A stretch of 64,000 nt of DNA from Eubacteriales bacterium (GTDB lineage Bacteria > Bacillota > Clostridia > Lachnospirales > Lachnospiraceae), in contig JAUNSC010000002.1 in the NCBI GenBank assembly GCA_030539395.1, forward strand, positions 1 through 64,000. The letters run 5' to 3'. Below are positions 25,705 to 34,319 of the stretch, piece by piece. The translations under genes were made by a program, and so were the position numbers. The stretch's first letter is position 1. Each line of letters opens with the position of its first letter. The notes beneath the pieces are model-generated. The model ran no database searches. It saw only the letters and a list, made by a program, of their open reading frames with translations, and was not told the DNA's origin.

Positions 25705-26778
25705 ATGAAAACGAAAAAATGGTTGTTAAGGGTACTTATCCTGTTTTGTGTGACACTTACCGGATGTGGATACGCCGCGCCGGAAAAAGCAGTCCGCCAG
25801 GAAATGGAATTGATCCGGAAATTGGATGAATCCACGATTAAAACCTTTGTATCCTATGAAGACATTAAATTTGCAAATTCCACATCGCCGGAAATCGGCC
25901 CGGAAACAACAGATGCAATTAAATTGTTTTTCAAAAATTTCAAATACCGCATCCGTTCATCTTCCGTAAGCGATGACAATACAACGGCAACGGTGAACTT
26001 AAACATTACAAATATAGACGCAAAGGCCCTTGCCAAAGACCTGTGCTGTTCCATTATCGAAAATGCTTCTGCAAATGGCAGCAGTCCCCAGCAGGAAGGC
26101 ATAACATCTTCATTTGCACTCATGAAAAAGTGCCTTGAAGAAAATACTTATTCTCTGGTGACAACAGAAGCCACCGTTAACCTTACAAATCAAAACGGTG
26201 AATGGGTCATACCCGAAAGCAATGAATTTGAAGATGAGCTGACCGGAGGTCTTGTATCCTGCCTTCAGGATCCCTATCTTCTTACTCCACAGGAAGTGCT
26301 GGAATGTACACTTGACCCCTTTTCCTCTTTTACTGCGCAGCAGTGGCACGATTATCTTTGCCTGAATGACGTTTTTACAACCGGAAGCAGCAAAGCAACT
26401 GATATTGATATGGCCCTCTGTGAACAGATTTCTGCCTATTTTAAATATGAGATCAAAGAAGTTACACAGGACGGGGAAAACGCTGAAGCAACCGTTGTTA
26501 TCACCAGCCTGGATCTGGAATCCGTTATGACCGGCTGCAAAGACAGTCTTCTGGAATATGCCAAAACAACAGAATCCATACGGGCCACAGATGAAGAAAT
26601 CTCACAGAAAACGGCTGATCTTCTTCTGGATGCGCTCAAAAATAATGACGAGTCTGCTGAAAATACCGTTACAGTATCTCTGGTAAATAATGGATATGCC
26701 TGGGAAGTTCATCCCGGTGAAGTCTTCTCCAGTGCCCTTTTAGGCGGTGTAGACTCAGCGATCAATCAGCTTCAATAA
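25705..26778 (+). CDS. Lipoprotein with two copies of a domain (DUF5105/DUF4878-like)
   Basis: 357 residues. Signal peptide with lipobox LTGC (Cys21), so anchored outside the membrane. Two tandem repeats, about 33-195 and 200-350, each have a helical start, a LFFKNFKYRI / SAYFKYEIKE strand, VSDDNTTATVNLNITNID / TQDGENAEATVVITSLD, a long helix, and an end with NGEWVIPES / NGYAWEVHP. This matches extracellular DUF4878-like folds. Divergent from the export operon, so possibly co-regulated. Function unknown; substrate capture or an accessory to export is inference. Confidence 0.78.
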   Translation: MKTKKWLLRVLILFCVTLTGCGYAAPEKAVRQEMELIRKLDESTIKTFVSYEDIKFANSTSPEIGPETTDAIKLFFKNFKYRIRSSSVSDDNTTATVNLNITNIDAKALAKDLCCSIIENASANGSSPQQEGITSSFALMKKCLEENTYSLVTTEATVNLTNQNGEWVIPESNEFEDELTGGLVSCLQDPYLLTPQEVLECTLDPFSSFTAQQWHDYLCLNDVFTTGSSKATDIDMALCEQISAYFKYEIKEVTQDGENAEATVVITSLDLESVMTGCKDSLLEYAKTTESIRATDEEISQKTADLLLDALKNNDESAENTVTVSLVNNGYAWEVHPGEVFSSALLGGVDSAINQLQ

Positions 26779-26786
26779 TAACCGGA

Positions 26787-26835
26787 GGGCAGCCTGCCAA
26801 ATGACAAATCACTTAGCGGGCTGCCCCTTATTTAT
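26787..26835 (+). terminator. Terminator after the lipoprotein
   Basis: GGGCAGCC (26787-26794) pairs with GGCTGCCC (26819-26826), followed by CTTATTTAT. The T tract is weak; it may serve both the plus gene and the convergent hisS operon. Confidence 0.55.
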
Positions 26836-26861
26836 ACGTTTCTTTTATAGACAATTATCAT

Positions 26862-28109
26862 CTATTTAAAAAATTCTTTAATCTGTGTATAGCCTTCTCC
26901 TGCAAGCTGCTCCTTCTGGAACTTCTTATTTTTCTTCATCATATTCATGCTGACAGAAACTCCGGTGCTTCGCAGTTCTTCAGCCTCTTTAAACACTTCC
27001 AGCAATTTATCCTTCGGTATTCCTTTTTCAATAAGAAATGCTGTCTTTTCTTTTTTGCCCGGAATCTGATAATTATTTTCCAAAAGAAGCATAACGATAC
27101 GCTCAAATCCAATAGAAAAGCCGCACGCGGGAGTCGAATTTCCCGTGAAACGTCCGATCATTTCATCATAACGGCCACCGCCGCCCACAGAGCCGCCAAA
27201 ACCATCTATACTGATTTCAAAAATCGGTCCGGTATAATATGACATACCACGCACAAGTGTAGGATCGAACACCATCTTGAAATCGGCATTTTTAACTGCT
27301 TCTACACTTTCTATAATAGTCTCAAGTTCTTCCGCAACTTTTTCTTCCAGTACATCCGTCAATGTTTCTTTTAAAAATTTGACCCCGGCCAGGTCTTCTG
27401 TCACCTTCTCAAACAAATCTGTATATGTGCTGACGGCCTTTTCATCAAATCCCTCTTTTTTCAGTTCTTCCTTTACACCCTCGATACCAATCTTATCCAT
27501 CTTATCCAGAATAATAAATACTGTATCGTAGCTTTCCGGTGCAAACCCGCTGTATGCTGCCATCGCTTTTAAAATCCTGCGGTCATTGATCCTGATAGTA
27601 AAGTCATTGAAATCCAGTTTGCCAACCAGCGTGGATGTGGCAAGGATCAGTTCAATTTCCGCCAGAATAGACGGCTCTCCCAAAATATCAATATCACACT
27701 GCATGAACTGGCGGTATCTGCCCCTCTGTGGTCTGTCTGCGCGCCATACATTTCCCATCTGAAGTGCTTTAAATGGCGCCGGCAATTCATTTGCATTATT
27801 AGAATAGTATCTGGAAAGGGGCACCGTCAGATCATAGCGAAGCCCTCCGTCTACCAGATCCATCTCACAGCTGGCTGTCTCCAGTTTCAGTTTTTCTCCT
27901 CTTTTCAGAATCTTAAAAATCAACTTTTCGTTCTCGCCGCCCTGCTTGCTGCTCAGATTCTCAATATGTTCAACGCAGGGTGTCTCTATAGATGAAAAAC
28001 CAAATTTTCCATAGGTCTCTTTAATCAATGATATCACATAATCACGTATCTCCATCTCTCTTGGAGAAATATCTTTCATACCGGTAACCGGTTTCTTTTT
28101 CAAACTCAT
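26862..28109 (-). CDS. hisS: Histidyl-tRNA synthetase
   Basis: 415-residue class II synthetase. Motif 1 region near residue 40, motif 2 GNVWRADRPQRGRYRQF (about 118-134), histidine-specific VRGMSYYTG and GGGGRYDEMIG (about 275-320), motif 3 GFSIGFERI, and the C-terminal anticodon-binding domain to EFFK. Of two adjacent ATGs, the second (28109) has better spacing from GGAGGT. Last gene of the apt-relA-hemZ run; aspS, its common partner, does not follow. Confidence 0.95.
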   Translation of the reverse strand: MSLKKKPVTGMKDISPREMEIRDYVISLIKETYGKFGFSSIETPCVEHIENLSSKQGGENEKLIFKILKRGEKLKLETASCEMDLVDGGLRYDLTVPLSRYYSNNANELPAPFKALQMGNVWRADRPQRGRYRQFMQCDIDILGEPSILAEIELILATSTLVGKLDFNDFTIRINDRRILKAMAAYSGFAPESYDTVFIILDKMDKIGIEGVKEELKKEGFDEKAVSTYTDLFEKVTEDLAGVKFLKETLTDVLEEKVAEELETIIESVEAVKNADFKMVFDPTLVRGMSYYTGPIFEISIDGFGGSVGGGGRYDEMIGRFTGNSTPACGFSIGFERIVMLLLENNYQIPGKKEKTAFLIEKGIPKDKLLEVFKEAEELRSTGVSVSMNMMKKNKKFQKEQLAGEGYTQIKEFFK

Positions 28110-28112
28110 CAT

Positions 28113-28757
28113 TTATACCTCCGTCTCCTGTGCACTTTCCTGAATAAATGTATTCATATCGCTCATGGCCAGTTCCAGTTCCGTTTTGTCCAGCTCCCGC
28201 CTCTTCAGAAGTTCATCCACATCTTCCGTATTGACCACTTCCTGAAATGCAAGAAATACCCGCATATCAAAATTTTTCACTTCAGCGATCATAAGTTCTA
28301 TCGCCGTGTCCTTATCAAAGGCTTTCCGATAAGAACGGTCTGACGTAAGTGCTGCAAACACATCGCACACCCTGAGAATACGTGCTCCCAACGGAATTTC
28401 TTCCCCTGCGCGGTTCGCAGGATACCCGCTTCCGTCATAATTTTCATGGTGGTAAAGAACCCACTCTGCAATTTCTCCGGGATATCCCTGCGCATTCAGC
28501 AGCGCGTATCCAAGTGCCGCATGCGTTCTCACATAGCGCATTTCCTCAATATGCATTGCATTTCTGTCATAAATATATTTCATCATTTCCAGCTTTCCGA
28601 TGTCATGCACCAGACCAGCCACTGCAAGATTATAGCACATATCTTCCGGGAGAGCCAGTTTTTTAGCTACAAGCCGCGCCAGATTGCTGACACAGATCCC
28701 GTGACTGATTTCTTTTGTAAAATCCGTCTGAATAATACGATAATTCTTTTTTTCCAT
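28113..28757 (-). CDS. HD-GYP-type phosphohydrolase
   Basis: 214 residues. HD motif LVHDIGKLEM, then YHHENYDGSGYP (HD-GYP signature with a GSGYP end) and ARILRVCDVFAALTSDRSYR. No sensor domain, so a stand-alone HD-GYP, a family that hydrolyses cyclic di-GMP or related nucleotides. I start at ATG 28757; the upstream TTG frame begins inside hemZ. The ribosome site is weak and overlaps the hemZ end, suggesting translational coupling. Sits between hemZ and hisS. Confidence 0.85.
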   Translation of the reverse strand: MEKKNYRIIQTDFTKEISHGICVSNLARLVAKKLALPEDMCYNLAVAGLVHDIGKLEMMKYIYDRNAMHIEEMRYVRTHAALGYALLNAQGYPGEIAEWVLYHHENYDGSGYPANRAGEEIPLGARILRVCDVFAALTSDRSYRKAFDKDTAIELMIAEVKNFDMRVFLAFQEVVNTEDVDELLKRRELDKTELELAMSDMNTFIQESAQETEV

Positions 28758-28764
28758 GTTTAAC

Positions 28765-30213
28765 TCAATCCCATGATTTTTCTTTTCTGGCAATCATTTC
28801 GTCGATTCGTTCTATATAATTCCGGATATCTTTTACATTCTCTATCCGCTCAATTTTTTCTCCGGACACAATTTTTGTACTTGCTCCGGCTCCCAGCGCC
28901 AGAATACTCTGCTTTTCTTCCATAATCAGTATATTATAGATGCCGGCAGCTCCCTCTCTGGAATAACCTACATTCTCAAAATTTCCCGCCATATTTTTCT
29001 GACGGTATAAGTAATATGGAAACTGTCCTGCACCCGCCGCATAACGTGCCGTCATATCCATAATCTCACTGCTGTTTTGAAATGATATTTCCTGATACTG
29101 ATCTTTAAACAAATTCAGTCTTGTGGCTCTTTTCAATGCCAGTGAGTGAACCGTTATACTATCCGGCCCAAGAGATGTCACTTCCTGCATGGTATGTTCT
29201 ACTTCCGCATAACCTTCCCCCGGAAGCCCTACGATAAGATCCATATTTATATTGTCAAACCCCATCTCTCGTGCCATATGGAATGCATCTATCGTCTGCT
29301 GCACCGTATGTCTTCTCCCGATGATCTCCAGTGTCCTGTCATTCATCGTCTGGGGATTTATGGATATACGGCTTATATTATGTTTTCTCAAAACCTGAAG
29401 TTTCTCTCTCGTGATACTGTCCGGCCGACCTGCCTCAACCGTAAATTCTTTTAAATGGCTGTAATCAAAACACTCTTCCATTTTTGTAAGAAGACGGTCC
29501 AGCTGATAAGGTTCCAGCGTTGTAGGGGTGCCGCCGCCAATATAAACTGTATCAAGCTTCTTTTCCGCCCAGATGCCGGCACAGCTTTCTATCTCGTGAC
29601 AAAGCGCATCCAGATATGCATCTACCTTTGTTTTCCAGACAGACAACGGGCTGGAACTAAATGAACAGTACAGACAGATACTTGGGCAAAATGGAATTCC
29701 CACATACAGGCTGTATCCGTTTTTATAGTCAATATCCCGCAAAATTGCTCTTTCCCTGTTTGCAATGGAAATGGCAAGTGCTGTCTTCTCATTACTTGTA
29801 TAATATGTGTTTCGCATATAATCCGCAATCTGAGTATTTTTCCAACCAGCTTCCAAAAGGCTCATGGGAATTTTGGTTGGCCGGATCCCCGTCAGATTAC
29901 CCCACGGCAGTTTCTGTCCGGTGTAATGCGAAAACATCTCATAAATCATTTTTTTCAGAAGATTCTTTCTTTCTGATCTGTCGCAGTCCCCTTCAAACGC
30001 CCGCATATCTTCTGCAATTACCTTATCTTCTGCATCCAACAGGGTAACAGAAATACCTGTTTCACCATATACGACCTTCAGGCTTTTTTCACAGTCCTGC
30101 GGCTTCTCCTCCCCTTCCAGATACAGAGGAACATCCATTCCCGGATAAAAAGCCCTGATCAGAGAATGGATATCATATTCAAAATCGCTCTTATTTAACT
30201 GTACTGCAATCAT
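28765..30213 (-). CDS. hemZ: Radical SAM coproporphyrinogen dehydrogenase-like protein HemZ
   Basis: 482 residues. An N-terminal extra domain (1-165) precedes the radical SAM core: CPSICLYC binds the 4Fe-4S cluster (Cys176, Cys180, Cys183). YIGGGTPT and RISINPQTMNDRTL follow, both HemN-family marks. HemZ is assigned to oxygen-independent coproporphyrinogen III oxidation, though some Clostridia members may do other work. Start at ATG 30213; 130 codons of open frame upstream are overlap with the MBL gene and lack a site. Part of the apt-relA operon. Confidence 0.88.
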   Translation of the reverse strand: MIAVQLNKSDFEYDIHSLIRAFYPGMDVPLYLEGEEKPQDCEKSLKVVYGETGISVTLLDAEDKVIAEDMRAFEGDCDRSERKNLLKKMIYEMFSHYTGQKLPWGNLTGIRPTKIPMSLLEAGWKNTQIADYMRNTYYTSNEKTALAISIANRERAILRDIDYKNGYSLYVGIPFCPSICLYCSFSSSPLSVWKTKVDAYLDALCHEIESCAGIWAEKKLDTVYIGGGTPTTLEPYQLDRLLTKMEECFDYSHLKEFTVEAGRPDSITREKLQVLRKHNISRISINPQTMNDRTLEIIGRRHTVQQTIDAFHMAREMGFDNINMDLIVGLPGEGYAEVEHTMQEVTSLGPDSITVHSLALKRATRLNLFKDQYQEISFQNSSEIMDMTARYAAGAGQFPYYLYRQKNMAGNFENVGYSREGAAGIYNILIMEEKQSILALGAGASTKIVSGEKIERIENVKDIRNYIERIDEMIARKEKSWD

Positions 30214-30241
30214 GCCGGTCTCCCAACGTTTTTTCCCTGCC

Positions 30242-30871
30242 TTATATATAGGGATTATATTTCTTCTCATGTGCCACGTCTGTGGCTTCTTCGTGTCCCG
30301 GAAAAATCCGGACATCATCCGGTAAAGTTTCCAGCACGCGCTGTACGGAACGGACAAGCTCCGAATAGTTTCCGGTGGGCATATCTGTGCGCCCGATGTT
30401 CTCGCAGAAAATCGTATCTCCCGAAAAAAGTGTCTTTTCGGATTCAATGTAATAGCAGGCTCCGCCCCGGGTATGCCCCGGTGTATGATATGCGGTAATT
30501 TCAAATCCCGCCACATTAAAATTATCCATATCCGACAGGAATCTGTCGCCTTTAACGGTAAAAGCCCTGCCCCAGTTTCCGGACAAATTAAGCAGCGAAT
30601 CATCTAATACGGATTTTTCCGCCTGCATGGCGTACACCGGTACCTGGAGATCTGCTTTTAACCGGTTTACCGCACCGATATGGTCAAAATGTCCATGCGT
30701 CAGCAGGATTGCTTTAAGAACCACACCCTGCTGCCTGATCCAATCTTCTATTAATTCCGCTCTGTCCGCAGGATCCACCAAAAATGCCTCCTGTGTTTGT
30801 GTATTAACAGCAAGATAAACATTCGTAGATACCATGCCAAGAACCTTCTGTTCAATCCGAAGTTTTCCCAT
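30242..30871 (-). CDS. MBL-fold hydrolase, glyoxalase II-like
   Basis: 209 residues. Metal motif THGHFDHIG (His59, His61, Asp63, His64), then PGHTRGGACYY, FSGDTIF and FPGHEEAT. Short member of the YcbL/glyoxalase II group, without the C-terminal substrate domain. Located between relA and hemZ as in many Lachnospiraceae. Hydrolyses thioesters or related bonds; the exact substrate is not given by sequence. Confidence 0.88.
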   Translation of the reverse strand: MGKLRIEQKVLGMVSTNVYLAVNTQTQEAFLVDPADRAELIEDWIRQQGVVLKAILLTHGHFDHIGAVNRLKADLQVPVYAMQAEKSVLDDSLLNLSGNWGRAFTVKGDRFLSDMDNFNVAGFEITAYHTPGHTRGGACYYIESEKTLFSGDTIFCENIGRTDMPTGNYSELVRSVQRVLETLPDDVRIFPGHEEATDVAHEKKYNPYI

Positions 30872-30878
30872 ATAACTC

Positions 30879-33203
30879 CTATCCGGTGGTTCGTTCTATG
30901 TCAATCACACTTTCCACCTGTCTGATCTTACCAATCAGTGAATCCAGCTCTGCCCTGCTCTCCACCTCAAAAGACATGGATATGGTAGCTGTTCCCTGTT
31001 TGCTCGTGCGGGAATTCACACCCAGCACATCAATTTTACGTTCCGTAAATATCCTGGAAATATCAACCAGCAGACCGGTACGGTTATTTCCGAATATTTT
31101 AATTTCCGCCGGAAATCTTCCTGAAACATCACTTGCGGCAGCCTGCCACTCAGCATCGATCAGGCGTACTCTGTCTTCGCCGGGCAGATGGATCATATTT
31201 ACACAATCTGTCCTGTGAATAGTCACTCCTCTGCCTCTGGTAACATATCCAACGATTTCATCACCCGGTACCGGACTGCAGCATTTTGCAAAACGTACCG
31301 CGACATCATCAATTCCCTTAACAACAATACCGCTTTTACTGCGGCGGATTCCTTTATCTTTTGCGGTTGATGCGGCAGCCGAATTCTCAATTGCCTCCAG
31401 CACCTGATCATCCGTCAGCTCTTTTTGATTCTTTTTCTTATACTCTTCCAGGAGGCGGTTTACCACCTGGCCTTCCTTCAGACCGCCATGCCCGATAGCT
31501 GCCAGCACAGAATCCCAGTCACGGAATCCATACTTCACCATAACCGCCTGCATAAATTCCGGCTTTGCGATATCGCTCTGAACGATTCCCTTTGCCTTGC
31601 AGTAGCTGGAGACCATCTCACGGCCTTTCACAATATTATCCTCTTTTAATTCCTGCTTAAACCACTGATTGATCTTATTTTTCGCCTGCGTGCTCTTTAC
31701 GATCTTAAGCCAGTCACGGCTGGGGCCCTTGGAATTTTGAGAAGTAATAATTTCTATACGGTCGCCATTCTGGATCACATAATCGATATTGACAAGCTTC
31801 CCGTTTACCCTGGCTCCTACCATCTTATTGCCGACCGCACTGTGTACACTGTAGGCAAAATCAATCGGATTGGAACCTGCCGGCAGATTCTTTACATCTC
31901 CGGCCGGAGTAAAGCAATATACATTTTCCGCAAACAGATCCAGGTCACTCTTCAGCAGATTCATGAATTCTCTGTTGTCCGACATATCCCGCTGCCATTC
32001 CAGAATCTGCTTCAGCCAGTTCATCTTGGCTTCTTCCTGATTTCCGCCCACTTTATTTCCATTGGACTGTTCTTTATATTTCCAATGTGCCGCAATACCA
32101 TATTCAGCAGTACGGTGCATCTCGAAAGTCCTTATCTGGATTTCAAACGGAGTCCCGTTCGGTCCGATAAGCGTTGTATGCAAAGACTGGTACATATTCG
32201 GCTTGGGCATAGCGATGTAATCTTTAAATCTGCCCGGGATCGGCGTATACATCTCATGGATCACGCCCAATGCCCCATAACAGTCTTTGACAGAATCCAC
32301 AATAATACGCACTGCAAACAAATCGTATATCTGGTCGATCGTCTTATCCTGGTTGACCATCTTTTTATATATACTGAAGAAATGTTTTACACGGCCATCC
32401 ACCTGTGCCTTAATCCCAGCCTCTTCAACGTGTTTTTTCACCTCATCCACAATCCCCTGCACGAAGCGTTCACGCTCCACTTTCCGCAGTGCAATTTTTT
32501 CCACCAGATCATAATAGACATCCGGCTGCAGATATTTCAGGGAGAGGTCATCTAACTCTACCTTGATCTTTGAGATACCGAGACGCTGCGCGATAGGCGC
32601 GTAAATATCCATGGTCTCTCTTGCCTTTTCTTTCTGCTTTTCCGGCTTCATGTATTTTAGTGTACGCATATTATGAAGGCGGTCAGCCAGCTTTATCAGG
32701 ATAACACGGATATCTTTAGCCATGGCAAGAAACATCTTTCTCAGGTTTTCTGCCTGTACCTCTACTTTATCCGCAGAATAATTCAACTGTCCCAGCTTTG
32801 TCACGCCATCTACCAGCTGTTCTACATCTTCTCCGAATTCCTGACGGATTTCTTCGGGAGTCATGATGGTATCTTCCACCACGTCATGCAGGATACCTGC
32901 CACAATTGTCTCTTTATCCATCTCCAGATCAGCCAGGATAATTGCAACGCAAAGTGGGTGAATAATATATGGCTCTCCGGATTTTCGCTTTTGATCCTTA
33001 TGAGCCTCATATGCAATTTTATATGCTTTTTCAATCATGGAAGTATCGGCAGAGGGATGGTACCTCTTGATACCATCGATCAACTCTTTATACAGCACCC
33101 CCGGATCGGTAAAATCATCCATCTTCTTAATCCGGGCCTCTACTCTTTTTATCTCTGCCAGTTTATCTTTCTCTTCCATCAATGTCTCTTTTGTCCCGCT
33201 CAT
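30879..33203 (-). CDS. relA: Bifunctional (p)ppGpp synthetase/hydrolase
   Basis: 774 residues. Hydrolase HD domain with YIIHPLCVA and ILHDVVEDT (about 75-115) and LADRLHNMRTLKYM (about 172-185). Synthetase domain with RIIVDSVKDCYGALG and PKPNMYQSLHTT (about 305-350). TGS domain with CFTPAGDVKNLP, a CCSPVPGDEIVGYVTRGRGV zinc/RIS domain, and a C-terminal ACT domain (SMSFEVESRAELDSLIGKI). All parts of a long Rel protein are present. Start 33203 keeps the MSGTKETL prefix; a second ATG lies eight codons later. Stringent-response control of growth. Confidence 0.96.
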   Translation of the reverse strand: MSGTKETLMEEKDKLAEIKRVEARIKKMDDFTDPGVLYKELIDGIKRYHPSADTSMIEKAYKIAYEAHKDQKRKSGEPYIIHPLCVAIILADLEMDKETIVAGILHDVVEDTIMTPEEIRQEFGEDVEQLVDGVTKLGQLNYSADKVEVQAENLRKMFLAMAKDIRVILIKLADRLHNMRTLKYMKPEKQKEKARETMDIYAPIAQRLGISKIKVELDDLSLKYLQPDVYYDLVEKIALRKVERERFVQGIVDEVKKHVEEAGIKAQVDGRVKHFFSIYKKMVNQDKTIDQIYDLFAVRIIVDSVKDCYGALGVIHEMYTPIPGRFKDYIAMPKPNMYQSLHTTLIGPNGTPFEIQIRTFEMHRTAEYGIAAHWKYKEQSNGNKVGGNQEEAKMNWLKQILEWQRDMSDNREFMNLLKSDLDLFAENVYCFTPAGDVKNLPAGSNPIDFAYSVHSAVGNKMVGARVNGKLVNIDYVIQNGDRIEIITSQNSKGPSRDWLKIVKSTQAKNKINQWFKQELKEDNIVKGREMVSSYCKAKGIVQSDIAKPEFMQAVMVKYGFRDWDSVLAAIGHGGLKEGQVVNRLLEEYKKKNQKELTDDQVLEAIENSAAASTAKDKGIRRSKSGIVVKGIDDVAVRFAKCCSPVPGDEIVGYVTRGRGVTIHRTDCVNMIHLPGEDRVRLIDAEWQAAASDVSGRFPAEIKIFGNNRTGLLVDISRIFTERKIDVLGVNSRTSKQGTATISMSFEVESRAELDSLIGKIRQVESVIDIERTTG

Positions 33204-33225
33204 CTAATCACCATCTCAGAAAAGA

Positions 33226-33753
33226 TTATTTGCCATCATAACAAACTACTGATGCTACTTCATAGTCTTTCAGCTTTTCCCGGCCCTTCAGCCCTGCAAG
33301 CTCAATCAAAAAGATATCTTTTGCAACAACTCCGCCAAGTTTTTCAATCAGCTTATTACAAGCCTCCAATGTTCCCCCGGTAGCCAGCAGATCATCAATG
33401 ACAACCGCCCTCTGGCCCGGTTTTATAGCATCTTTATGAATTTCAACCTCGGCTGTACCATACTCCAGGTCATATTTCTGGGAGATCGCAGCGCAGGGAA
33501 GCTTTCCTTTTTTGCGGATCAGAACAAGCGGTTTGTGAAGGTTGTATGCAATCGGTGCACCAAATACAAATCCTCTGGATTCTGTACCGACAATCACGTC
33601 CACTTCATCCGGATCAATCAATGCCTGCATTTCATCAATTGCCAGCTGCAGACCATCTGCGTCCTGCAAAACACTCGTAATATCACGGAAAATAACGCCC
33701 TCTTCCGGAAAATCCGGAATACTTCTAACATATTCCTCTACGCTCTTTTTCAT
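33226..33753 (-). CDS. apt: Adenine phosphoribosyltransferase
   Basis: 175 residues. PRPP-binding motif VVIDDLLATGGTLEA (about 120-134), with IPDFPEEGVIFRDIT at the N-terminus and ESRGFVFGAPIAY. Converts adenine and PRPP to AMP. Start at ATG 33753 after GGAGGAG. First gene of the operon with relA downstream, an arrangement common in Clostridia. Confidence 0.96.
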   Translation of the reverse strand: MKKSVEEYVRSIPDFPEEGVIFRDITSVLQDADGLQLAIDEMQALIDPDEVDVIVGTESRGFVFGAPIAYNLHKPLVLIRKKGKLPCAAISQKYDLEYGTAEVEIHKDAIKPGQRAVVIDDLLATGGTLEACNKLIEKLGGVVAKDIFLIELAGLKGREKLKDYEVASVVCYDGK

Positions 33754-33822
33754 TTGTTCTCCTCCACTCATCACATCTGAATATATTTGGGTGATCGAAA
33801 AATAAACCCATTATTGTCTCAT

Positions 33823-33851
33823 AGTATAGCATCATTTTACACATTAATCAA
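33823..33851 (-). promoter_or_regulatory. Promoter of the apt-relA operon
   Basis: Minus strand TTGATT (33846-33851), 17 bp, TATACT (33823-33828). Confidence 0.7.
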
Positions 33852-33883
33852 ATAAAATATTGTAACCCGAATTCCTCCCTGCC

Positions 33884-33922
33884 AAAAAAGGCAGAAGCAT
33901 TCTGACAATGGATGCTTCTGCC
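33884..33922 (-). terminator. Terminator of tRNA-Leu(CAG)
   Basis: GGCAGAAGCAT (33890-33900) and ATGCTTCTGCC (33912-33922); on the minus strand six T follow. Starts 12 bases after the tRNA 3' end. Confidence 0.85.
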
Positions 33923-33933
33923 TTTAAAAAAAA

Positions 33934-34017
33934 TGCAGGAGATGGGACTTGAACCCACACGATCTTGCGACCACAGGCACCTGAAGCCTGCGCGTCTGCC
34001 AATTCCGCCACTCCTGC
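33934..34017 (-). tRNA. tRNA-Leu, anticodon CAG
   Basis: Acceptor arms GCAGGAG and CTCCTGC, anticodon stem CAGGC/GCCTG with loop TTCAGGT, long variable arm, T-arm GTGGG-TTCAAGT-CCCAT. Reads CUG. CCA is not encoded. Promoter and terminator are both visible. Confidence 0.95.
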
Positions 34018-34055
34018 ATGTTTCTTATAATGTGCTGTTCATCAGCACGTTTCAT

Positions 34056-34084
34056 AATATACAACACTTTCCTTTAAATGTCAA
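34056..34084 (-). promoter_or_regulatory. Promoter of tRNA-Leu(CAG)
   Basis: Minus strand TTGACA (34079-34084), 17 bp, TATATT (34056-34061). A GTGCTG/CAGCAC hairpin lies between it and the tRNA. Confidence 0.8.
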
Positions 34085-34127
34085 TCCTATTTTTCAAAAA
34101 AAATAAATAAATTTTTTCAAAAAAATA

Positions 34128-34156
34128 TTGACGAATAGCATAGGCAGTGCTATAAT
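34128..34156 (+). promoter_or_regulatory. Promoter of tRNA-Leu(AAG)
   Basis: TTGACG (34128-34133), 17 bp, TATAAT (34151-34156), 11 bases before the tRNA. Confidence 0.88.
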
Positions 34157-34167
34157 ACCATTTGTTC

Positions 34168-34251
34168 GCGGAAGTGTCGGAATTGGCAGACGAGCAAGAC
34201 TAAGGATCTTGTGGCGGTTACGTCGTGTGGGTTCAAGTCCCATCTTCCGCA
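34168..34251 (+). tRNA. tRNA-Leu, anticodon AAG
   Basis: Acceptor arms GCGGAAG and CTTCCGC, anticodon stem CAAGA/TCTTG with loop CTAAGGA, so positions 34-36 are AAG, and a long variable arm. Same T-arm as the CAG gene. A34 outside tRNA-Arg is uncommon in bacteria but known in some Firmicutes. Reads CUU and, depending on A34 modification, CUC. Confidence 0.92.
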
Positions 34252-34263
34252 TGGATAATGGAA

Positions 34264-34296
34264 ACGGAAATCCTGTAACAGGATTTCCGTTTTTTT
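34264..34296 (+). terminator. Terminator after tRNA-Leu(AAG)
   Basis: ACGGAAATCCTG pairs with CAGGATTTCCGT over a TAA loop, followed by seven T. Perfect 12-bp stem. Confidence 0.93.
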
Positions 34297-34319
34297 GCAA
34301 AAGACAAAGGAGGTCCCAT

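Noticed and set aside
34168-34251. tRNA-Leu(TAA)
   Set aside because: With the 5-bp anticodon stem CAAGA/TCTTG, the seven-base loop CTAAGGA places AAG, not TAA, at positions 34-36.
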